DNA of 64,000 nt from Cynocephalus volans (lineage: Eukaryota; Chordata; Mammalia; Dermoptera; Cynocephalidae), in the NCBI RefSeq assembly GCF_027409185.1, contig NC_084463.1, positions 156,972,369-157,036,368 on the forward strand, read 5' to 3'. How positions within the stretch are numbered: the first letter of the stretch is position 1; the number at the start of each line of letters is the position of its first letter. Shown piece after piece: positions 43,809-54,077 of the stretch. The position numbers and the translations under genes were made by a program. The notes below the pieces were generated by a model. It had not been told where the DNA came from. It was given only the letters and a program-made list of their open reading frames with translations, and searched no databases.

Positions 43809-45350
43809 ATGGGACAAAATAACTCTACCCCTCTCTCCCTCACTCTAGATCACTGGAGGGACGTGAGAGCAAGGGCTCACAATCTGTCCGTGGAAATCAG
43901 AAAGGGAAAATGGCGGACCTTTTGTTCCTCCGAGTGGCCCACGTTCGGTGTCGGGTGGCCGCCGGAAGGAACTTTTAATGTCTCTGTCATTTCCGCAGTT
44001 AAAAGGATTGTCTTTCAGGAAATAGGGGGACACCCGGACCAAGTTCCATATATCGTGGTGTGGCAAGACCTCGCCCAGAGTCCCCCACCATGGATGCCGC
44101 CCTCTGTCAAGGTCGCTGTCGTCTCCAGTCCAGAGAGGCCATCCGCTCCTCCCCGACCCCCCATCTACCCGGCAACCGACGACTCGCTCCTTCTCTCTGA
44201 GCCCCCGCCCTATCCGGCAGCCCTGCCACCTCCTCTGGCCCCTCAGGCGGTCGGACCGGCGCCGGTCCAGGCGCCCGATATTTCCGATCCTGAGGGACCA
44301 GCCGCGGGGACCAGGAGTCGCCGTGCCCGCAGTCCGGCAGACGACTCGGGTCCTGACTCCACTGTGATTTTACCCCTCCGAGCCATAGGACCCCCAGCCG
44401 AGCCCAACGGCCTAGTCCCTCTGCAATATTGGCCTTTCTCTTCAGCAGATCTTTATAATTGGAAATCTAATCATCCTTCTTTTTCTGAAAATCCAGCAGG
44501 ACTCACGGGGCTCCTTGAGTCTCTTATGTTTTCTCATCAGCCCACCTGGGACGATTGCCAACAGCTCCTACAGATTCTCTTCACCACGGAGGAACGAGAA
44601 AGGATTCTCCTTGAGGCCCGCAAGAATGTCCTGGGGGACAACGGGGCCCCTACTCAACTCGACAACCTCATTAATGAGGCCTTCCCCCTCAATCGACCTC
44701 AGTGGGACTACAACACAGCCGCAGGTAGGGAGCGTCTCCTGGTCTACCGCCGGACTCTAGTGGCAGGTCTCAAAGGGGCAGCTCGGCGCCCCACCAATTT
44801 GGCTAAGGTAAGAGAGGTCTTACAAGGACCGGCAGAACCCCCTTCGGTTTTCTTAGAACGCCTAATGGAGGCCTATAGGAGATACACTCCGTTTGAGCCC
44901 TCTTCTGAGGGGCAGCAGGCTGCAGTTACCATGGCCTTCATCGGACAGTCAGCCCCAGATATTAGAAAAAAGTTACAGAGGCTAGAGGGGCTCCAAGATT
45001 ATTCCTTGCAAGATTTAGTGAGGGAGGCAGAAAAGGTGTACCACAAAAGGGAGACAGAAGAAGAAAGAGAAGAAAGAGAAAAAAAAGAGGCAGAAGAGAG
45101 AGAAAGGCGGCGCGATAAGCGCCAAGAAAAAAACTTGACTAGGATTTTGGCCGCAATGGTAAGTGAAAAAGGTTTTAGAGATAGGCAGACAGGGAATCTG
45201 AGCAACCAGGCAAGAAAGACACCTAGGGATAAAAGATCTCCTCTGGACAAAGACCAGTGCGCATACTGTAAAGAAAAGGGTCACTGGGCAAGAGAATGTC
45301 CCCGAAAGAAAAACGTCAGAGAAGCCAAAGTTCTGTCCCTAGATGACTAG
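43593..45350 (+). CDS. gag: Glyco-Gag (N-terminally extended Gag), non-AUG start likely
   Basis: The gag frame is open upstream of the Gag ATG, from a stop at 43527. No AUG is present, but a CTG at 43593 has a good context (A at -3, G at +4), the usual arrangement for gammaretroviral glyco-Gag; a GTG at 43548 is an alternative. The leader of about 72 residues holds a hydrophobic, membrane-spanning stretch of about 15-20 residues just before the Gag methionine. In the family this product is a type II membrane protein that affects virion release and infectivity. Confidence 0.65.
   Translation: MGDVPGSGEDQGRLVDPSGEDHYVLIPLPRLERRALPSDSFFCLYATRSRRRFWFLFVLFLIGLCVVVPLFEMGQNNSTPLSLTLDHWRDVRARAHNLSVEIRKGKWRTFCSSEWPTFGVGWPPEGTFNVSVISAVKRIVFQEIGGHPDQVPYIVVWQDLAQSPPPWMPPSVKVAVVSSPERPSAPPRPPIYPATDDSLLLSEPPPYPAALPPPLAPQAVGPAPVQAPDISDPEGPAAGTRSRRARSPADDSGPDSTVILPLRAIGPPAEPNGLVPLQYWPFSSADLYNWKSNHPSFSENPAGLTGLLESLMFSHQPTWDDCQQLLQILFTTEERERILLEARKNVLGDNGAPTQLDNLINEAFPLNRPQWDYNTAAGRERLLVYRRTLVAGLKGAARRPTNLAKVREVLQGPAEPPSVFLERLMEAYRRYTPFEPSSEGQQAAVTMAFIGQSAPDIRKKLQRLEGLQDYSLQDLVREAEKVYHKRETEEEREEREKKEAEERERRRDKRQEKNLTRILAAMVSEKGFRDRQTGNLSNQARKTPRDKRSPLDKDQCAYCKEKGHWARECPRKKNVREAKVLSLDD
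43809..45350 (+). CDS. gag: Gag polyprotein (MA-p12-CA-NC)
   Basis: Structural precursor of the virion core, 513 residues, close to the usual length in the group. ATG at 43809 is chosen because Gly2 follows, the myristoylation site that sends Gag to the plasma membrane. In order: matrix; proline-rich p12 with the late-domain motif P-P-P-Y at 132-135; capsid with the major-homology-like region; a highly charged Glu/Arg/Lys-rich stretch typical of gammaretroviral CA ends; and a nucleocapsid with one CCHC zinc knuckle (C484 to C497). The frame ends in UAG at 45348-45350, the regulated readthrough stop. No disabling change was seen. Confidence 0.96.
   Translation: MGQNNSTPLSLTLDHWRDVRARAHNLSVEIRKGKWRTFCSSEWPTFGVGWPPEGTFNVSVISAVKRIVFQEIGGHPDQVPYIVVWQDLAQSPPPWMPPSVKVAVVSSPERPSAPPRPPIYPATDDSLLLSEPPPYPAALPPPLAPQAVGPAPVQAPDISDPEGPAAGTRSRRARSPADDSGPDSTVILPLRAIGPPAEPNGLVPLQYWPFSSADLYNWKSNHPSFSENPAGLTGLLESLMFSHQPTWDDCQQLLQILFTTEERERILLEARKNVLGDNGAPTQLDNLINEAFPLNRPQWDYNTAAGRERLLVYRRTLVAGLKGAARRPTNLAKVREVLQGPAEPPSVFLERLMEAYRRYTPFEPSSEGQQAAVTMAFIGQSAPDIRKKLQRLEGLQDYSLQDLVREAEKVYHKRETEEEREEREKKEAEERERRRDKRQEKNLTRILAAMVSEKGFRDRQTGNLSNQARKTPRDKRSPLDKDQCAYCKEKGHWARECPRKKNVREAKVLSLDD
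45348..45350 (+). promoter_or_regulatory. Gag-Pol UAG readthrough stop
   Basis: UAG is followed directly by GGG and about 50 nt of G/C-rich sequence, and pol continues in the same frame. Gammaretroviruses suppress this codon at low frequency with a downstream pseudoknot. The pseudoknot is expected here but was not folded. Confidence 0.85.
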
Positions 45351-48300
45351 GGGAGTCAAGGTTCGGACCCCCTCCCCGAACCCAGGATAACGCTGACTGT
45401 GGAGGGGACTCCCATTGAGTTCCTGGTCGATACCGGGGCTGAACATTCAGTTTTGACCCAACCCCTGGGAAGGGTAGGGTCCAGACGGACAGTCGTACAA
45501 GGAGCAACAGGGAGCAAAGTCTACCCCTGGACCACAAAGAGACTTTTAAAGGCTGGACATAAACAGGTGACCCACTCCTTTCTGGTCATACCCGAGTGCC
45601 CCGCCCCTTTGTTGGGTAGGGACCTCTTAACCAAACTAAAGGCCCAGATCCAGTTTTCTGCTGAGGGCCCACAAGTAACATGGGAAGACCGCCCTACACT
45701 GTGCCTGACCCTGAACCTAGAAGAAGAATACCGGCTACATGAAAAGCCAGGTCCCTCCTCTATCGACCCATCCTGGCTCCAACTTTTTCCCACTGTATGG
45801 GCAGAGAGGGCAGGCATGGGACTGGCCAATCAAGTCCCACCAGTGGTAGTGGAACTAAGATCAGGTGCCTCACCGGTGGCTGTTCGACAATATCCGATGA
45901 GCAAGGAAGCCCGGGAAGGTATCAGACCCCACATCCAGAGGTTCTTAGACCTAGGGGTCTTGGTGCCCTGTCAATCGCCCTGGAATACCCCTCTACTACC
46001 TGTAAAAAAGCCAGGGACCAATGACTATCGGCCAGTCCAAGACCTGAGAGAAATTAATAAAAGGGTACAGGATATTCATCCCACCGTCCCAAACCCTTAC
46101 AGCCTTCTGAGTTCCCTTCCGCCCAGCCACACTTGGTATTCAGTCTTAGATCTCAAGGATGCCTTTTTCTGCCTCAAGCTACACCCCAGCAGCCAGCCGC
46201 TATTCGCGTTCGAGTGGAAAGACCCAGAAAAAGGTAACACAGGTCAGTTGACCTGGACACGGCTGCCCCAAGGGTTCAAGAACTCTCCCACTCTCTTCGA
46301 CGAGGCCCTCCACCGAGATTTGGCCCCCTTTAGGGCCCTCAACCCTCAGGTAGTGCTACTCCAATATGTAGACGACCTCTTGGTGGCAGCCCCCACATAT
46401 AGAGACTGCAAAGAAGGGACACAGAAGCTCCTACAGGAATTGAGTAAATTAGGGTACCGGGTATCGGCTAGAAAGGCCCAGCTCTGCCAAAGAGAGGTCA
46501 CCTATCTGGGGTACCTACTCAAGGGGGGAAAAAGATGGCTGACCCCGGCCCGAAAGGCTACTGTTATGAAGATCCCCGCTCCCACGACCCCCAGACAGGT
46601 CCGTGAATTTCTGGGCACTGCAGGATTCTGCAGGCTCTGGATCCCTGGGTTTGCTTCCCTAGCTGCACCCCTGTATCCCTTAACAAAGGAAAGCATCCCT
46701 TTTACCTGGACTGAGGAACATCAAAAAGCTTTTGACCACATAAAAAAAGCCTTGCTGTCAGCCCCCGCTTTGGCCCTCCCAGACCTCACCAAACCATTTA
46801 CTCTATACGTAGATGAGAGAGCCGGTGTGGCCCGGGGAGTGCTTACTCAGACTTTAGGACCCTGGCGGCGGCCAGTAGCTTACCTATCAAAGAAATTGGA
46901 TCCGGTGGCTAGCGGGTGGCCAACCTGCCTAAAAGCGGTTGCAGCCGTGGCACTCCTTCTCAAGGACGCTGATAAGTTAACCTTGGGACAGAATGTGACT
47001 GTGATTGCTCCCCATAGCCTCGAAAGCATTGTGCGGCAGCCCCCCGACCGGTGGATGACCAATGCCAGGATGACTCATTACCAGAGCCTGCTGCTAAATG
47101 AAAGGATATCGTTTGCACCCCCTGCCATCCTGAACCCAGCTACCCTCCTACCAGTCGAATCGGAAGCCACCCCAGTACACAGGTGCTCAGAGATCCTCGC
47201 CGAAGAAACTGGAACTCGACGAGACCTGAAGGACCAGCCATTGCCCGGGGTGCCAGCCTGGTATACGGACGGTAGCAGTTTCATCGCGGAGGGTAAGCGG
47301 AGAGCAGGGGCCGCCATCGTAGATGGCAAGCGGACGGTGTGGACAAGCAGCCTGCCAGAAGGTACGTCAGCCCAGAAGGCCGAACTAGTGGCTTTGACGC
47401 AGGCATTACGCCTGGCCGAAGGAAAAAACATCAACATCTACACCGACAGCAGGTATGCTTTTGCCACTGCTCACATTCATGGGGCAATATATAAACAGAG
47501 GGGGTTGCTCACTTCTGCGGGAAAAGACATTAAAAACAAGGAAGAAATTTTGGCCCTGCTAGAGGCCATTCACCTCCCTAAGCGGGTCGCCATTATCCAC
47601 TGCCCCGGCCACCAGAGGGGAAATGACCCTGTGGCCACCGGGAACCGGAGGGCCGACGAGGCTGCAAAACAAGCCGCCCTGTCGACCAGAGTGCTGGCAG
47701 AAACTACAAAACCTCAAGAGCTAATCGAACCCGCCCAGGTTAAGGCCGAGCCAAGAGAGCTCACCCCTGACCGGGGGAAAGAATTTATTCAGCGGTTGCA
47801 TCAGTTGACACACTTAGGACCAGAAAAGCTTCTCCAATTAGTAAACCGCACCAGCCTCCTCATCCCGAACCTCCAGTCTGTAGTTCGCGAGGTCACCAGT
47901 CGGTGTCAGGCTTGTGTCATGACTAATGCGGTCCCAACCTACCGAGAGATCGGAAAGAGACAACGAGGAGATCGACCCGGCGTGTACTGGGAGGTAGACT
48001 TCACAGAGGTAAAGCCTGGCCGGTATGGAAACAGGTATCTGCTGGTATTCATAGACACTTTTTCCGGATGGGTAGAAGCTTTTCCTACCAAAACTGAAAC
48101 GGCCCTGACCGTCTGCAAAAAGATATTAGAGGAAATTCTACCCCGCTTCGGGATCCCTAAGGTACTCGGGTCAGACAATGGCCCAGCCTTTGTTGCTCAG
48201 ATAAGTCAGGGACTGGCCACTCAACTGGGGATAAATTGGAAGTTACACTGTGCGTATAGACCCCAGAGCTCAGGTCAGGTAGAAAGAATGAACAGGACAA

Positions 48301-48845
48301 TCAAAGAGACCTTAACCAAATTAGCCTTAGAGACCGGTGGAAAAGACTGGGTGGCCCTCCTTCCCTTAGCGCTGCTCAGAGCCAGGAATACCCCTGGCCA
48401 GTTTGGTCTAACTCCTTATGAAATTCTCTATGGGGGACCGCCCCCCATACTCGAGTCTGGAGGGACATTGGGTCCCAATGATAATTTTCTCCCTGTCTTA
48501 TTTACTCATTTAAAGGCTTTAGAAGTTGTGAGGACCCAGATCTGGGACCAGATCAAGGAGGTGTACAAGCCCGGTACCGTGACAATCCCCCACCCGTTCC
48601 AGGTCGGAGACCGAGTGCTTGTCAGACGCCACCGACCCAGCAGCCTTGAGCCTCGGTGGAAAGGCCCGTACCTGGTGTTGCTGACCACCCCGACCGCAGT
48701 AAAAGTCGACGGTATCGCTGCCTGGGTCCATGCTTCTCACCTCAAGCCTGCACCACCCTCGGCACCAGATGAGTCTTGGGAGCTGGAAAAGACTGATCAT
48801 CCTCTTAAGCTGCGTTTTCGGCGGCGGCAGAACGAGTTGGAGTGA
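45351..48845 (+). CDS. pol: Pol polyprotein (protease, reverse transcriptase/RNase H, integrase)
   Basis: Made as Gag-Pol by reading through the UAG; 1164 residues follow the stop. Protease has the D-T-G active site at residues 27-29. Reverse transcriptase has the Y-V-D-D motif at 339-342. RNase H keeps its acidic residues (in Y-T-D-G, K-A-E-L, Y-T-D-S and the R-A-D-E segment). Integrase shows the H-H-C-C zinc site, the D, D, E catalytic residues (in E-V-D-F, G-S-D-N and Q-V-E-R) and a C-terminal domain. The frame has no internal stop. The end overlaps env by 116 nt in another frame, normal for the genus. Start is given at the codon after UAG; there is no independent initiation. Confidence 0.96.
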   Translation, partial: GSQGSDPLPEPRITLTVEGTPIEFLVDTGAEHSVLTQPLGRVGSRRTVVQGATGSKVYPWTTKRLLKAGHKQVTHSFLVIPECPAPLLGRDLLTKLKAQIQFSAEGPQVTWEDRPTLCLTLNLEEEYRLHEKPGPSSIDPSWLQLFPTVWAERAGMGLANQVPPVVVELRSGASPVAVRQYPMSKEAREGIRPHIQRFLDLGVLVPCQSPWNTPLLPVKKPGTNDYRPVQDLREINKRVQDIHPTVPNPYSLLSSLPPSHTWYSVLDLKDAFFCLKLHPSSQPLFAFEWKDPEKGNTGQLTWTRLPQGFKNSPTLFDEALHRDLAPFRALNPQVVLLQYVDDLLVAAPTYRDCKEGTQKLLQELSKLGYRVSARKAQLCQREVTYLGYLLKGGKRWLTPARKATVMKIPAPTTPRQVREFLGTAGFCRLWIPGFASLAAPLYPLTKESIPFTWTEEHQKAFDHIKKALLSAPALALPDLTKPFTLYVDERAGVARGVLTQTLGPWRRPVAYLSKKLDPVASGWPTCLKAVAAVALLLKDADKLTLGQNVTVIAPHSLESIVRQPPDRWMTNARMTHYQSLLLNERISFAPPAILNPATLLPVESEATPVHRCSEILAEETGTRRDLKDQPLPGVPAWYTDGSSFIAEGKRRAGAAIVDGKRTVWTSSLPEGTSAQKAELVALTQALRLAEGKNINIYTDSRYAFATAHIHGAIYKQRGLLTSAGKDIKNKEEILALLEAIHLPKRVAIIHCPGHQRGNDPVATGNRRADEAAKQAALSTRVLAETTKPQELIEPAQVKAEPRELTPDRGKEFIQRLHQLTHLGPEKLLQLVNRTSLLIPNLQSVVREVTSRCQACVMTNAVPTYREIGKRQRGDRPGVYWEVDFTEVKPGRYGNRYLLVFIDTFSGWVEAFPTKTETALTVCKKILEEILPRFGIPKVLGSDNGPAFVAQISQGLATQLGINWKLHCAYRPQSSGQVERMNRTIKETLTKLALETGGKDWVALLPLALLRARNTPGQFGLTPYEILYGGPPPILESGGTLGPNDNFLPVLFTHLKALEVVRTQIWDQIKEVYKPGTVTIPHPFQVGDRVLVRRHRPSSLEPRWKGPYLVLLTTPTAVKVDGIAAWVHASHLKPAPPSAPDESWELEKTDHPLKLRFRRRQNELE

Positions 48846-50739
48846 AAACCCTCACCAGCCTGTGACCCTCACCTGGCAGGTACTGTCCCAAACTGGGAAC
48901 GTTGTCTGGAAGACAGAGAAAGTCCAGCCCCCTTGGACTTGGTGGCCCATTCTTACACCTGATGTATGTGCCCTGGCGGCCGGTCTTGAGTCCTGGGATA
49001 TCCCAGAAACCGATGTATCAACCTCTAAGAGAGTCAGACCCCCTGACTCAAACTATGAGAACGCTTATAGACAGATCACCTGGGGAGCCATAGGATGCAG
49101 CTACCCTAAGGCTAGGACCAGAATGGCAAGTTCCACCTTCTACGTGTGTCCCCGGGATGGCCGGTCCCTTTCAGAAGCTAGAAGGTGTGGAGGGCTAGAA
49201 TCCCTGTATTGTAAAGAATGGGGTTGTGAAACCACGGGGACTGTTTATTGGCAACCTACGTCCTCCTGGGACCTCATAACTGTAAAATGGAATGACACAG
49301 AGCGATCATGGGGTGCCCTACTGGCAACCTGTGAAAAAACCGGCTGGTGTAACCCCCTTAAAATAAATTTCACAGAACAAGGACGGCAATCCAAAGAGTG
49401 GATAATAGGAAAAACCTGGGGATTGGGATTCTATGTGTCTGGATATCCAGGCGTACAGTTGACCATTCGGTTAGAGATCACCAGCAAGCCAGCTGAGACA
49501 GTGGGCCCCAACTCCGTCCTTGCGAAACAAGGACCCCCTAACAAAAACCCCCCTTCCCCAACGAGGGAAGCGCCGCCCATCTCTCAACCCTCGGCGGCTC
49601 CTAGCCAAGTCCCCACGGTACTGGAGGGAAGTGTTGTCCTGAACACCCTGTCTCCCACCACGGGCGACAGACTCTTTGGCCTTGTGAGGGGGGCCTTCCT
49701 AGCCTTAAATGCTACCGACCCAGACGCCACGAAGTCTTGCTGGCTCTGTTTGGCCTTGGGTCCCCCTTATTATGAAGGAGTTGCCTCTTTAGGAGGGGCC
49801 TTCACTTATACCTCCAACTATACCCAGTGCCGCTGGGAGAGCCAAGGAAAGCTTACCCTCACTGAGGTCTCAGGACACGGGTCGTGCATAGGAAAGGTGC
49901 CCTCTACCCATCAGCATCTTTGCAATCAGACCCTACCCATCAACTCCTCCACGGAACATCAGTACCTGCTCCCCACCAACCATAGCTGGTGGGCCTGCAG
50001 CACCGGCCTCACCCCCTGCCTCTCCACCTCAGTTTTTAATCAGTCTAAAGATTTCTGTATCCTGATCCAGCTGGTCCCTCGCATCTATTACCATTCTGAA
50101 GAAACTTTGTTGCAGGCCTATGACGATCCTCACCCCAGGGTTAAAAGAGAGCCTGTCTCACTTACCCTAGCTGTTCTTCTGGGGTTGGGGGTCGCAGCAG
50201 GTATAGGTACTGGCGCATCCGCCCTAGTTAAAGGGCCCATAGACCTCCAACAAGGCCTAGCCAGCCTCCAGACCGCCATGGATACTGACCTCCGGGTCCT
50301 CCAGGACTCAATCAGCAAGCTGGAGGACTCGCTGACTTCCCTATCGGAGGTAGTACTCCAAAATAGAAGAGGCCTTGACCTACTGTTTCTAAGAGAAGGA
50401 GGCCTCTGCGCGGCCCTAAGAGAAGAGTGCTGTTTTTATGTAGACCACTCAGGTGTGGTGCGAGACTCCATGAGAAAACTCAAAGAGAGACTAGATAAAA
50501 GACAGTTGGAGCGCCAGAAAAACCAAAACTGGTATGAAGGGTGGTTCAATAACTCCCCTTGGTTCACTACCCTCCTATCAACCATCGCCGGGCCCCTATT
50601 GCTCCTCCTTCTGTTGTTCACCCTCGGGCCCTGCATCATCAATAGGTTAGTCCAGTTCATCAATGACAGGGTAAGTGCAGTAAAAATTCTGGTCCTTAGA
50701 CAAAAATATCAGACCCTAGACAACGAGGACAACCTCTAA
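48730..50739 (+). CDS. env: Envelope glycoprotein (SU + TM)
   Basis: 669 residues, usual length for the group, translated from spliced mRNA. ATG at 48730 is used as start; ATG at 48769 is a second candidate just before the hydrophobic signal peptide. SU contains the C-E-T-T-G motif (166-170), a proline-rich hinge, several N-glycosylation sequons and the C-W-L-C isomerase motif (337-340). A furin site with K-R at 472-473 separates SU from TM. TM holds the fusion peptide, a conserved immunosuppressive-type region (about 543-559), the C-X6-C-C motif (560-568), one membrane anchor (about 613-640) and a cytoplasmic tail. The frame is open from end to end. Receptor use cannot be read from the sequence with certainty. 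Confidence 0.96.
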   Translation: MLLTSSLHHPRHQMSLGSWKRLIILLSCVFGGGRTSWSENPHQPVTLTWQVLSQTGNVVWKTEKVQPPWTWWPILTPDVCALAAGLESWDIPETDVSTSKRVRPPDSNYENAYRQITWGAIGCSYPKARTRMASSTFYVCPRDGRSLSEARRCGGLESLYCKEWGCETTGTVYWQPTSSWDLITVKWNDTERSWGALLATCEKTGWCNPLKINFTEQGRQSKEWIIGKTWGLGFYVSGYPGVQLTIRLEITSKPAETVGPNSVLAKQGPPNKNPPSPTREAPPISQPSAAPSQVPTVLEGSVVLNTLSPTTGDRLFGLVRGAFLALNATDPDATKSCWLCLALGPPYYEGVASLGGAFTYTSNYTQCRWESQGKLTLTEVSGHGSCIGKVPSTHQHLCNQTLPINSSTEHQYLLPTNHSWWACSTGLTPCLSTSVFNQSKDFCILIQLVPRIYYHSEETLLQAYDDPHPRVKREPVSLTLAVLLGLGVAAGIGTGASALVKGPIDLQQGLASLQTAMDTDLRVLQDSISKLEDSLTSLSEVVLQNRRGLDLLFLREGGLCAALREECCFYVDHSGVVRDSMRKLKERLDKRQLERQKNQNWYEGWFNNSPWFTTLLSTIAGPLLLLLLLFTLGPCIINRLVQFINDRVSAVKILVLRQKYQTLDNEDNL

Positions 50740-50765
50740 ATTCGCTCTAAGATTAGAGCTTCCCA

Positions 50766-50782
50766 CAAGAGAAATGGGGGAA
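50766..50782 (+). other. Polypurine tract
   Basis: AAGAGAAATGGGGGAA-type purine run, broken only by one T, directly abutting the 3' LTR. It primes plus-strand DNA synthesis in retroviruses. Confidence 0.9.
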
Positions 50783-51176
50783 TGAAAGAAGTGTTTTCCA
50801 AGCTAGCCGCAGTAACGCCATTCCGCAAGGCACAGAAAAATACCCTAGTAAAAAAAAAAAAAAAAAAAAAAAAAAATCAACAGCAGTTTCCAGGGCGCCC
50901 TTCAGCTGTTTCAAGAACTCCCACATGACCCGCGCTTTTTCCCTGGCCTTGTTTAAACCGACCAATTACCTTGCTTCTCGCTTCTGTACCCGCGCTTTTT
51001 GCTATAAAACAAGCTCAAAAACTCTACTCGGCGCGCCAGTCTACCAAGAGACTGAGCCGCCCGGGTACCCGTGTGTTCAATAAAACCTCTTGCTAATTGC
51101 ATCCGGAGCCGTGGTCTCGTTGTTCCTTGGGAGGGTCTCTCCTGACTGATTGATTGCCCAAATCAGGCGTCTCTCA
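50783..51176 (+). repeat. 3' LTR (394 bp)
   Basis: Same boundaries as the 5' LTR (TG...CA). It differs by T at 50846 where the 5' copy has C, and by a 27-A versus 26-A tract (50850-50876). Everything else I compared is identical. It contains its own TATAAAA and AATAAA, in sense with FEN1 coding exon 2 about 1.7 kb downstream. Confidence 0.95.
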
Positions 51177-51180
51177 ACCT
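51177..51180 (+). repeat. Target-site duplication of provirus (right copy)
   Basis: ACCT, identical to 42968-42971. Confidence 0.95.
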
Positions 51181-51199
51181 CTGTTGTCTCGGCTAACCT

Positions 51200-51350
51200 G
51201 GCAGTCATCCTGCAAGACGGGCGTGCTTATCATCCTCCTTTTAGAGACGAGAAAACCAAACCTCAGTGACTTAGCAATGTCACACAGATGGTAAATGCCG
51301 GCGCCTAGATTCAAGGCCAGAGCTTTTGCCACTGCTATTCACAGGGGAAC
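51200..51350 (-). repeat. MIR-type fragment
   Basis: Shows 'ctccttttagagacgagaaa', 'caaacctcagtgacttagc', 'aatgtcacacagatggtaa' and 'tagattcaaggccagagc', a diverged MIR pattern just right of the provirus. Confidence 0.5.
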
Positions 51351-51936
51351 TATAATGAGGCAGGTCTTGCCGGGGGAGTGAGAGGATGGAGGGAGGTGGG
51401 CACAGCTGAGCAGAAGTGAGAAGAGAGGCAGGCCTCATCCCCGCCTTTCTGTTGGGTTCCCAGACTGTAAAGATAGGTTGGGAACCAGGGCATGAAAGAT
51501 CTCGATGCCGTGTTGAGGTGTTTGGACTTAATTGGGAGGACTTTGAGTCATTTATGCTTTAGAAATAACCCTGTGAAGGAAGAGTGGAAACAACCAGAAG
51601 CCTTAGTAAAATATTTCTTTAGAGTGTTGGACGCATACAACCCGTGGGTACAAGATGACTTTAAGTTGCACCCCCCCCAAAAAAAAGTCCTTTCTAATAG
51701 TTATATGTTTAACACGTATTAAAATATAACTGACATAACACAGATATGATTACTTAAGAAGAGTTTTCTTTTTTTCAATTTATTTTATTTTATTTTTAAT
51801 TGTGTGTATTTAAAGAAAACACTAAGTGAATATTTAGATTTTAGTTAAAAGTGGCAAAAATTGTGAGGGTGGTTTGGGAAACCATGTCCTAGGAAGGATT
51901 TGATAAGGGTCCTGAACCACAGAAGTGCAGTGTGGG

Positions 51937-52078
51937 GGCCGAGCCCGTGGCGCACTCGGGAGAGTGCGGCGCTGGGAGCGCTGCCGCGGGTTCGGATCCT
52001 GTATGGGGATGGCCGGTGCGCTCACTGGCTGAGCGCGGTGCGGCCGGTCACAAAAAGACAAAAAAAAAAAAAAAAAAA
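51937..52078 (+). repeat. tRNA-derived dimeric-looking SINE, young
   Basis: Begins 'gggccgagcccgtggcgcac', has the B-box 'gggttcggatcc', then a second tRNA-like head ('ggtgcgctcactggctgag') and a long A tail. A perfect 14-bp duplication, aagtgcagtgtggg, lies at 51923-51936 and 52079-52092. This style is one I associate with rhinolophoid bats or colugos. Confidence 0.8.
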
Positions 52079-52639
52079 AAGTGCAGTGTGGGCTGAGTGA
52101 CAATAGCATGCCAGTCCCTAAACAGGATCTGAGGTGGGGCAGGAAGCATGAAGTTCACTTTTCAGACTTAGTGGTAGAGACAAAATACAAAGGGAAAGAC
52201 TTAAAACTTCTAGTGAGATCGTAATAAAAGTAGAAACTCATATGCTGAGGCAATGCTGAAGGGAAATCAGAACAGCATGTGAGAAAGTCACATTACCCCC
52301 ATTCAGAAATGTTATATTTGCCAGTCCTCCTTCAGAGTTGCTTTATCAGTCAGGGTTCTCCAGAGACACACAAAAATTGGATGTATACATATTTATATAT
52401 GCACATACGTCTCCTATATTACTATATTTATTTATAAATATCAGCTATAGTTTAACTGATATTTGCCTGTCCTTCAGGGCTCAGTTCTGCCGTTATGATT
52501 CCTGGACTCCTCAAGCTGGGCCAAGCATTCTCCTCTAGCCTTCCATGGTCCTTGATGCAGACATATGTTGTAATCTTTTGTATGATAGATAATGCTAATG
52601 CCTTTTCCACCAAACTTTTTAAGTTCCTCAAGAACATCA

Positions 52640-52800
52640 ACAGATCTTATTCCCCCAAGCACCCAGTTTAGTTCCTGATACTTAGTAAGCCTTAGTATTG
52701 ATTGAGTGACCTCTTCTGCTAGACTGTAAGTTTCTTGAGAACAGGCATCTTGTCTTGTCCATCTTCTCTTCTTCTGTAGCACTTTGTGAGTGTCCTTTTT
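52640..52800 (+). repeat. L2-like LINE fragment
   Basis: Contains 'agttcctgatacttagtaag' and 'tagactgtaagtttcttgag' with 'aacaggcatcttgtc', which resemble the L2 tail in a rearranged or diverged order. Weak. Confidence 0.35.
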
Positions 52801-52934
52801 TTCCTGCTAAATTTGATTAGCTGAAGGTATGAAGTTGGTGAGATAGTGCCAGTTATAACCCTTGCTCCTTTTGCGTCCTTAAAGTTCCTCTTCTCTTACT
52901 TGCCTTTCTTTTTTAGCCATCCCTCTGTATTGCC

Positions 52935-54077
52935 ATGGGAATTCAAGGCCTGGCCAAATTAATTGCTGATGTGGCCCCCAGTGCCATCCGGGAGAATGAC
53001 ATCAAGAGCTACTTTGGCCGCAAGGTGGCTGTTGATGCCTCCATGAGCATTTATCAGTTCCTGATTGCTGTTCGTCAGGGTGGGGATGTGCTGCAAAACG
53101 AGGAGGGTGAGACCACCAGCCACCTGATGGGCATGTTCTACCGCACCATCCGCATGATGGAGAATGGCATCAAGCCTGTGTATGTCTTTGATGGCAAGCC
53201 ACCACAGCTCAAGTCAGGCGAGCTGGCCAAGCGCAGTGAGAGGCGGGCTGAGGCGGAGAAGCAGCTGCAGCAGGCTCAGGCTGCTGGGGCCGAGGAGGAG
53301 GTGGAAAAATTCACGAAGCGGCTGGTGAAGGTCACTAAGCAGCACAATGATGAGTGCAAACATCTGCTGAGTCTCATGGGCATCCCGTACCTTGACGCGC
53401 CCAGTGAGGCAGAGGCCAGCTGTGCTGCCCTGGTGAAGGCTGGCAAGGTCTATGCTGCAGCCACCGAGGACATGGACTGCCTAACCTTTGGCAGCCCTGT
53501 GCTAATGCGACACCTGACTGCCAGTGAAGCCAAGAAGCTGCCCATCCAGGAATTCCACTTGAGCCGGATTCTGCAGGAGCTGGGCCTGAACCAGGCACAG
53601 TTTGTGGATCTGTGCATCCTGCTGGGCAGTGACTACTGTGAGAGTATCCGGGGCATTGGGCCCAAGCGGGCTGTGGATCTCATCCAGAAGCACAAGAGCA
53701 TTGAGGAGATTGTGCGGCGGCTCGACCCCAGCAAGTACCCCGTGCCGGAAAATTGGCTCCACAAGGAGGCCCAGCACCTCTTCCTGGAGCCCGAAGTGCT
53801 TGACCCTGATTCTGTGGAGCTGAAGTGGAATGAGCCAAATGAAGAAGAATTGGTCAAGTTCATGTGTGGTGAAAAGCAGTTCTCCGAGGAGCGAATCCGC
53901 AGTGGAGTCAAGCGGCTGAGTAAGAGCCGCCAAGGCAGCACACAGGGCCGCCTGGATGATTTCTTCAAGGTGACTGGCTCTCTCTCTTCAGCTAAGCGCA
54001 AGGAGCCAGAACCCAAGGGCTCCTCTAAGAAGAAGGCAAAGACTGGGTCAGCAGGGAAGTTCAAAAGGGGAAAATAA
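52935..54077 (+). CDS. FEN1: Flap endonuclease 1
   Basis: Structure-specific nuclease that removes 5' flaps during Okazaki-fragment maturation and long-patch base excision repair; nuclear, also mitochondrial. 380 residues, the mammalian length, in one coding exon. In order: N-domain from M-G-I-Q-G; acidic metal ligands at Asp34, Asp86, Glu158, Glu160, Asp179, Asp181 and Asp233 by family numbering, all present; the helix-hairpin-helix region (G-I-G-P-K-R); the PCNA-binding PIP box Q-G-R-L-D-D-F-F at about 337-344; and a Lys-rich nuclear localisation tail. The ATG follows the spliced 5'UTR and has a good context (gccatgg). The CDS is undisturbed by the provirus 1.7 kb upstream. A processed copy is excluded by the splice acceptor and by synteny. 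Confidence 0.97.
   Translation: MGIQGLAKLIADVAPSAIRENDIKSYFGRKVAVDASMSIYQFLIAVRQGGDVLQNEEGETTSHLMGMFYRTIRMMENGIKPVYVFDGKPPQLKSGELAKRSERRAEAEKQLQQAQAAGAEEEVEKFTKRLVKVTKQHNDECKHLLSLMGIPYLDAPSEAEASCAALVKAGKVYAAATEDMDCLTFGSPVLMRHLTASEAKKLPIQEFHLSRILQELGLNQAQFVDLCILLGSDYCESIRGIGPKRAVDLIQKHKSIEEIVRRLDPSKYPVPENWLHKEAQHLFLEPEVLDPDSVELKWNEPNEEELVKFMCGEKQFSEERIRSGVKRLSKSRQGSTQGRLDDFFKVTGSLSSAKRKEPEPKGSSKKKAKTGSAGKFKRGK

Larger units (their letters stand above)
42972..51176 (+). mobile_element. Full-length GALV/KoRV-like endogenous gammaretrovirus, all frames open
   Basis: An 8,205-bp provirus in the order LTR - PBS(Pro) - leader/splice donor - gag - UAG - pol - env - PPT - LTR. Gag, Pol and Env show the features of class I gammaretroviruses and, by my recognition of the family, sit closest to the gibbon ape leukemia virus / koala retrovirus / woolly monkey virus group. 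I could not run a search, so distance and branching order are not known. Gag, pol and env have no premature stop or frameshift; the single in-frame UAG is the normal gag-pol readthrough stop. LTRs differ by one base and one A in a homopolymer. It lies in FEN1 intron 1, same strand as FEN1, and antisense to TMEM258 and FADS1. Whether it is expressed or infectious cannot be told from sequence. Confidence 0.97.
42568..52916 (+). other. FEN1: FEN1 intron 1, enlarged by a provirus
   Basis: GT at 42568-42569, AG at 52915-52916. Of 10,349 bp, 8,209 bp are the retroviral insertion and its duplicated 4-bp target site, so the ancestral intron was about 2.1 kb. The remainder holds a MIR fragment, a young SINE, an L2-like fragment and AT-rich sequence. 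Confidence 0.85.

Noticed and set aside
45010-45170. Minus-strand Ser/Phe/Leu-rich frames inside gag
   Set aside because: They are shadows of the Glu/Lys/Arg-rich capsid-end segment of Gag on the opposite strand.
45348-45350. UAG in gag-pol as an inactivating mutation
   Set aside because: This is the normal gammaretroviral readthrough stop, with pol continuing in the same frame.
51937-52078. tRNA gene
   Set aside because: It has a B-box and tRNA-like head, but no intact cloverleaf was evident, and it has an A tail and target-site duplication, so it is a SINE.
52935-54077. FEN1 as an intronless processed pseudogene
   Set aside because: The frame is intact, a 5'UTR intron with a proper acceptor is present, the order TMEM258-FEN1-FADS1 is ancestral, and no 3' A tail or duplication flanks it.
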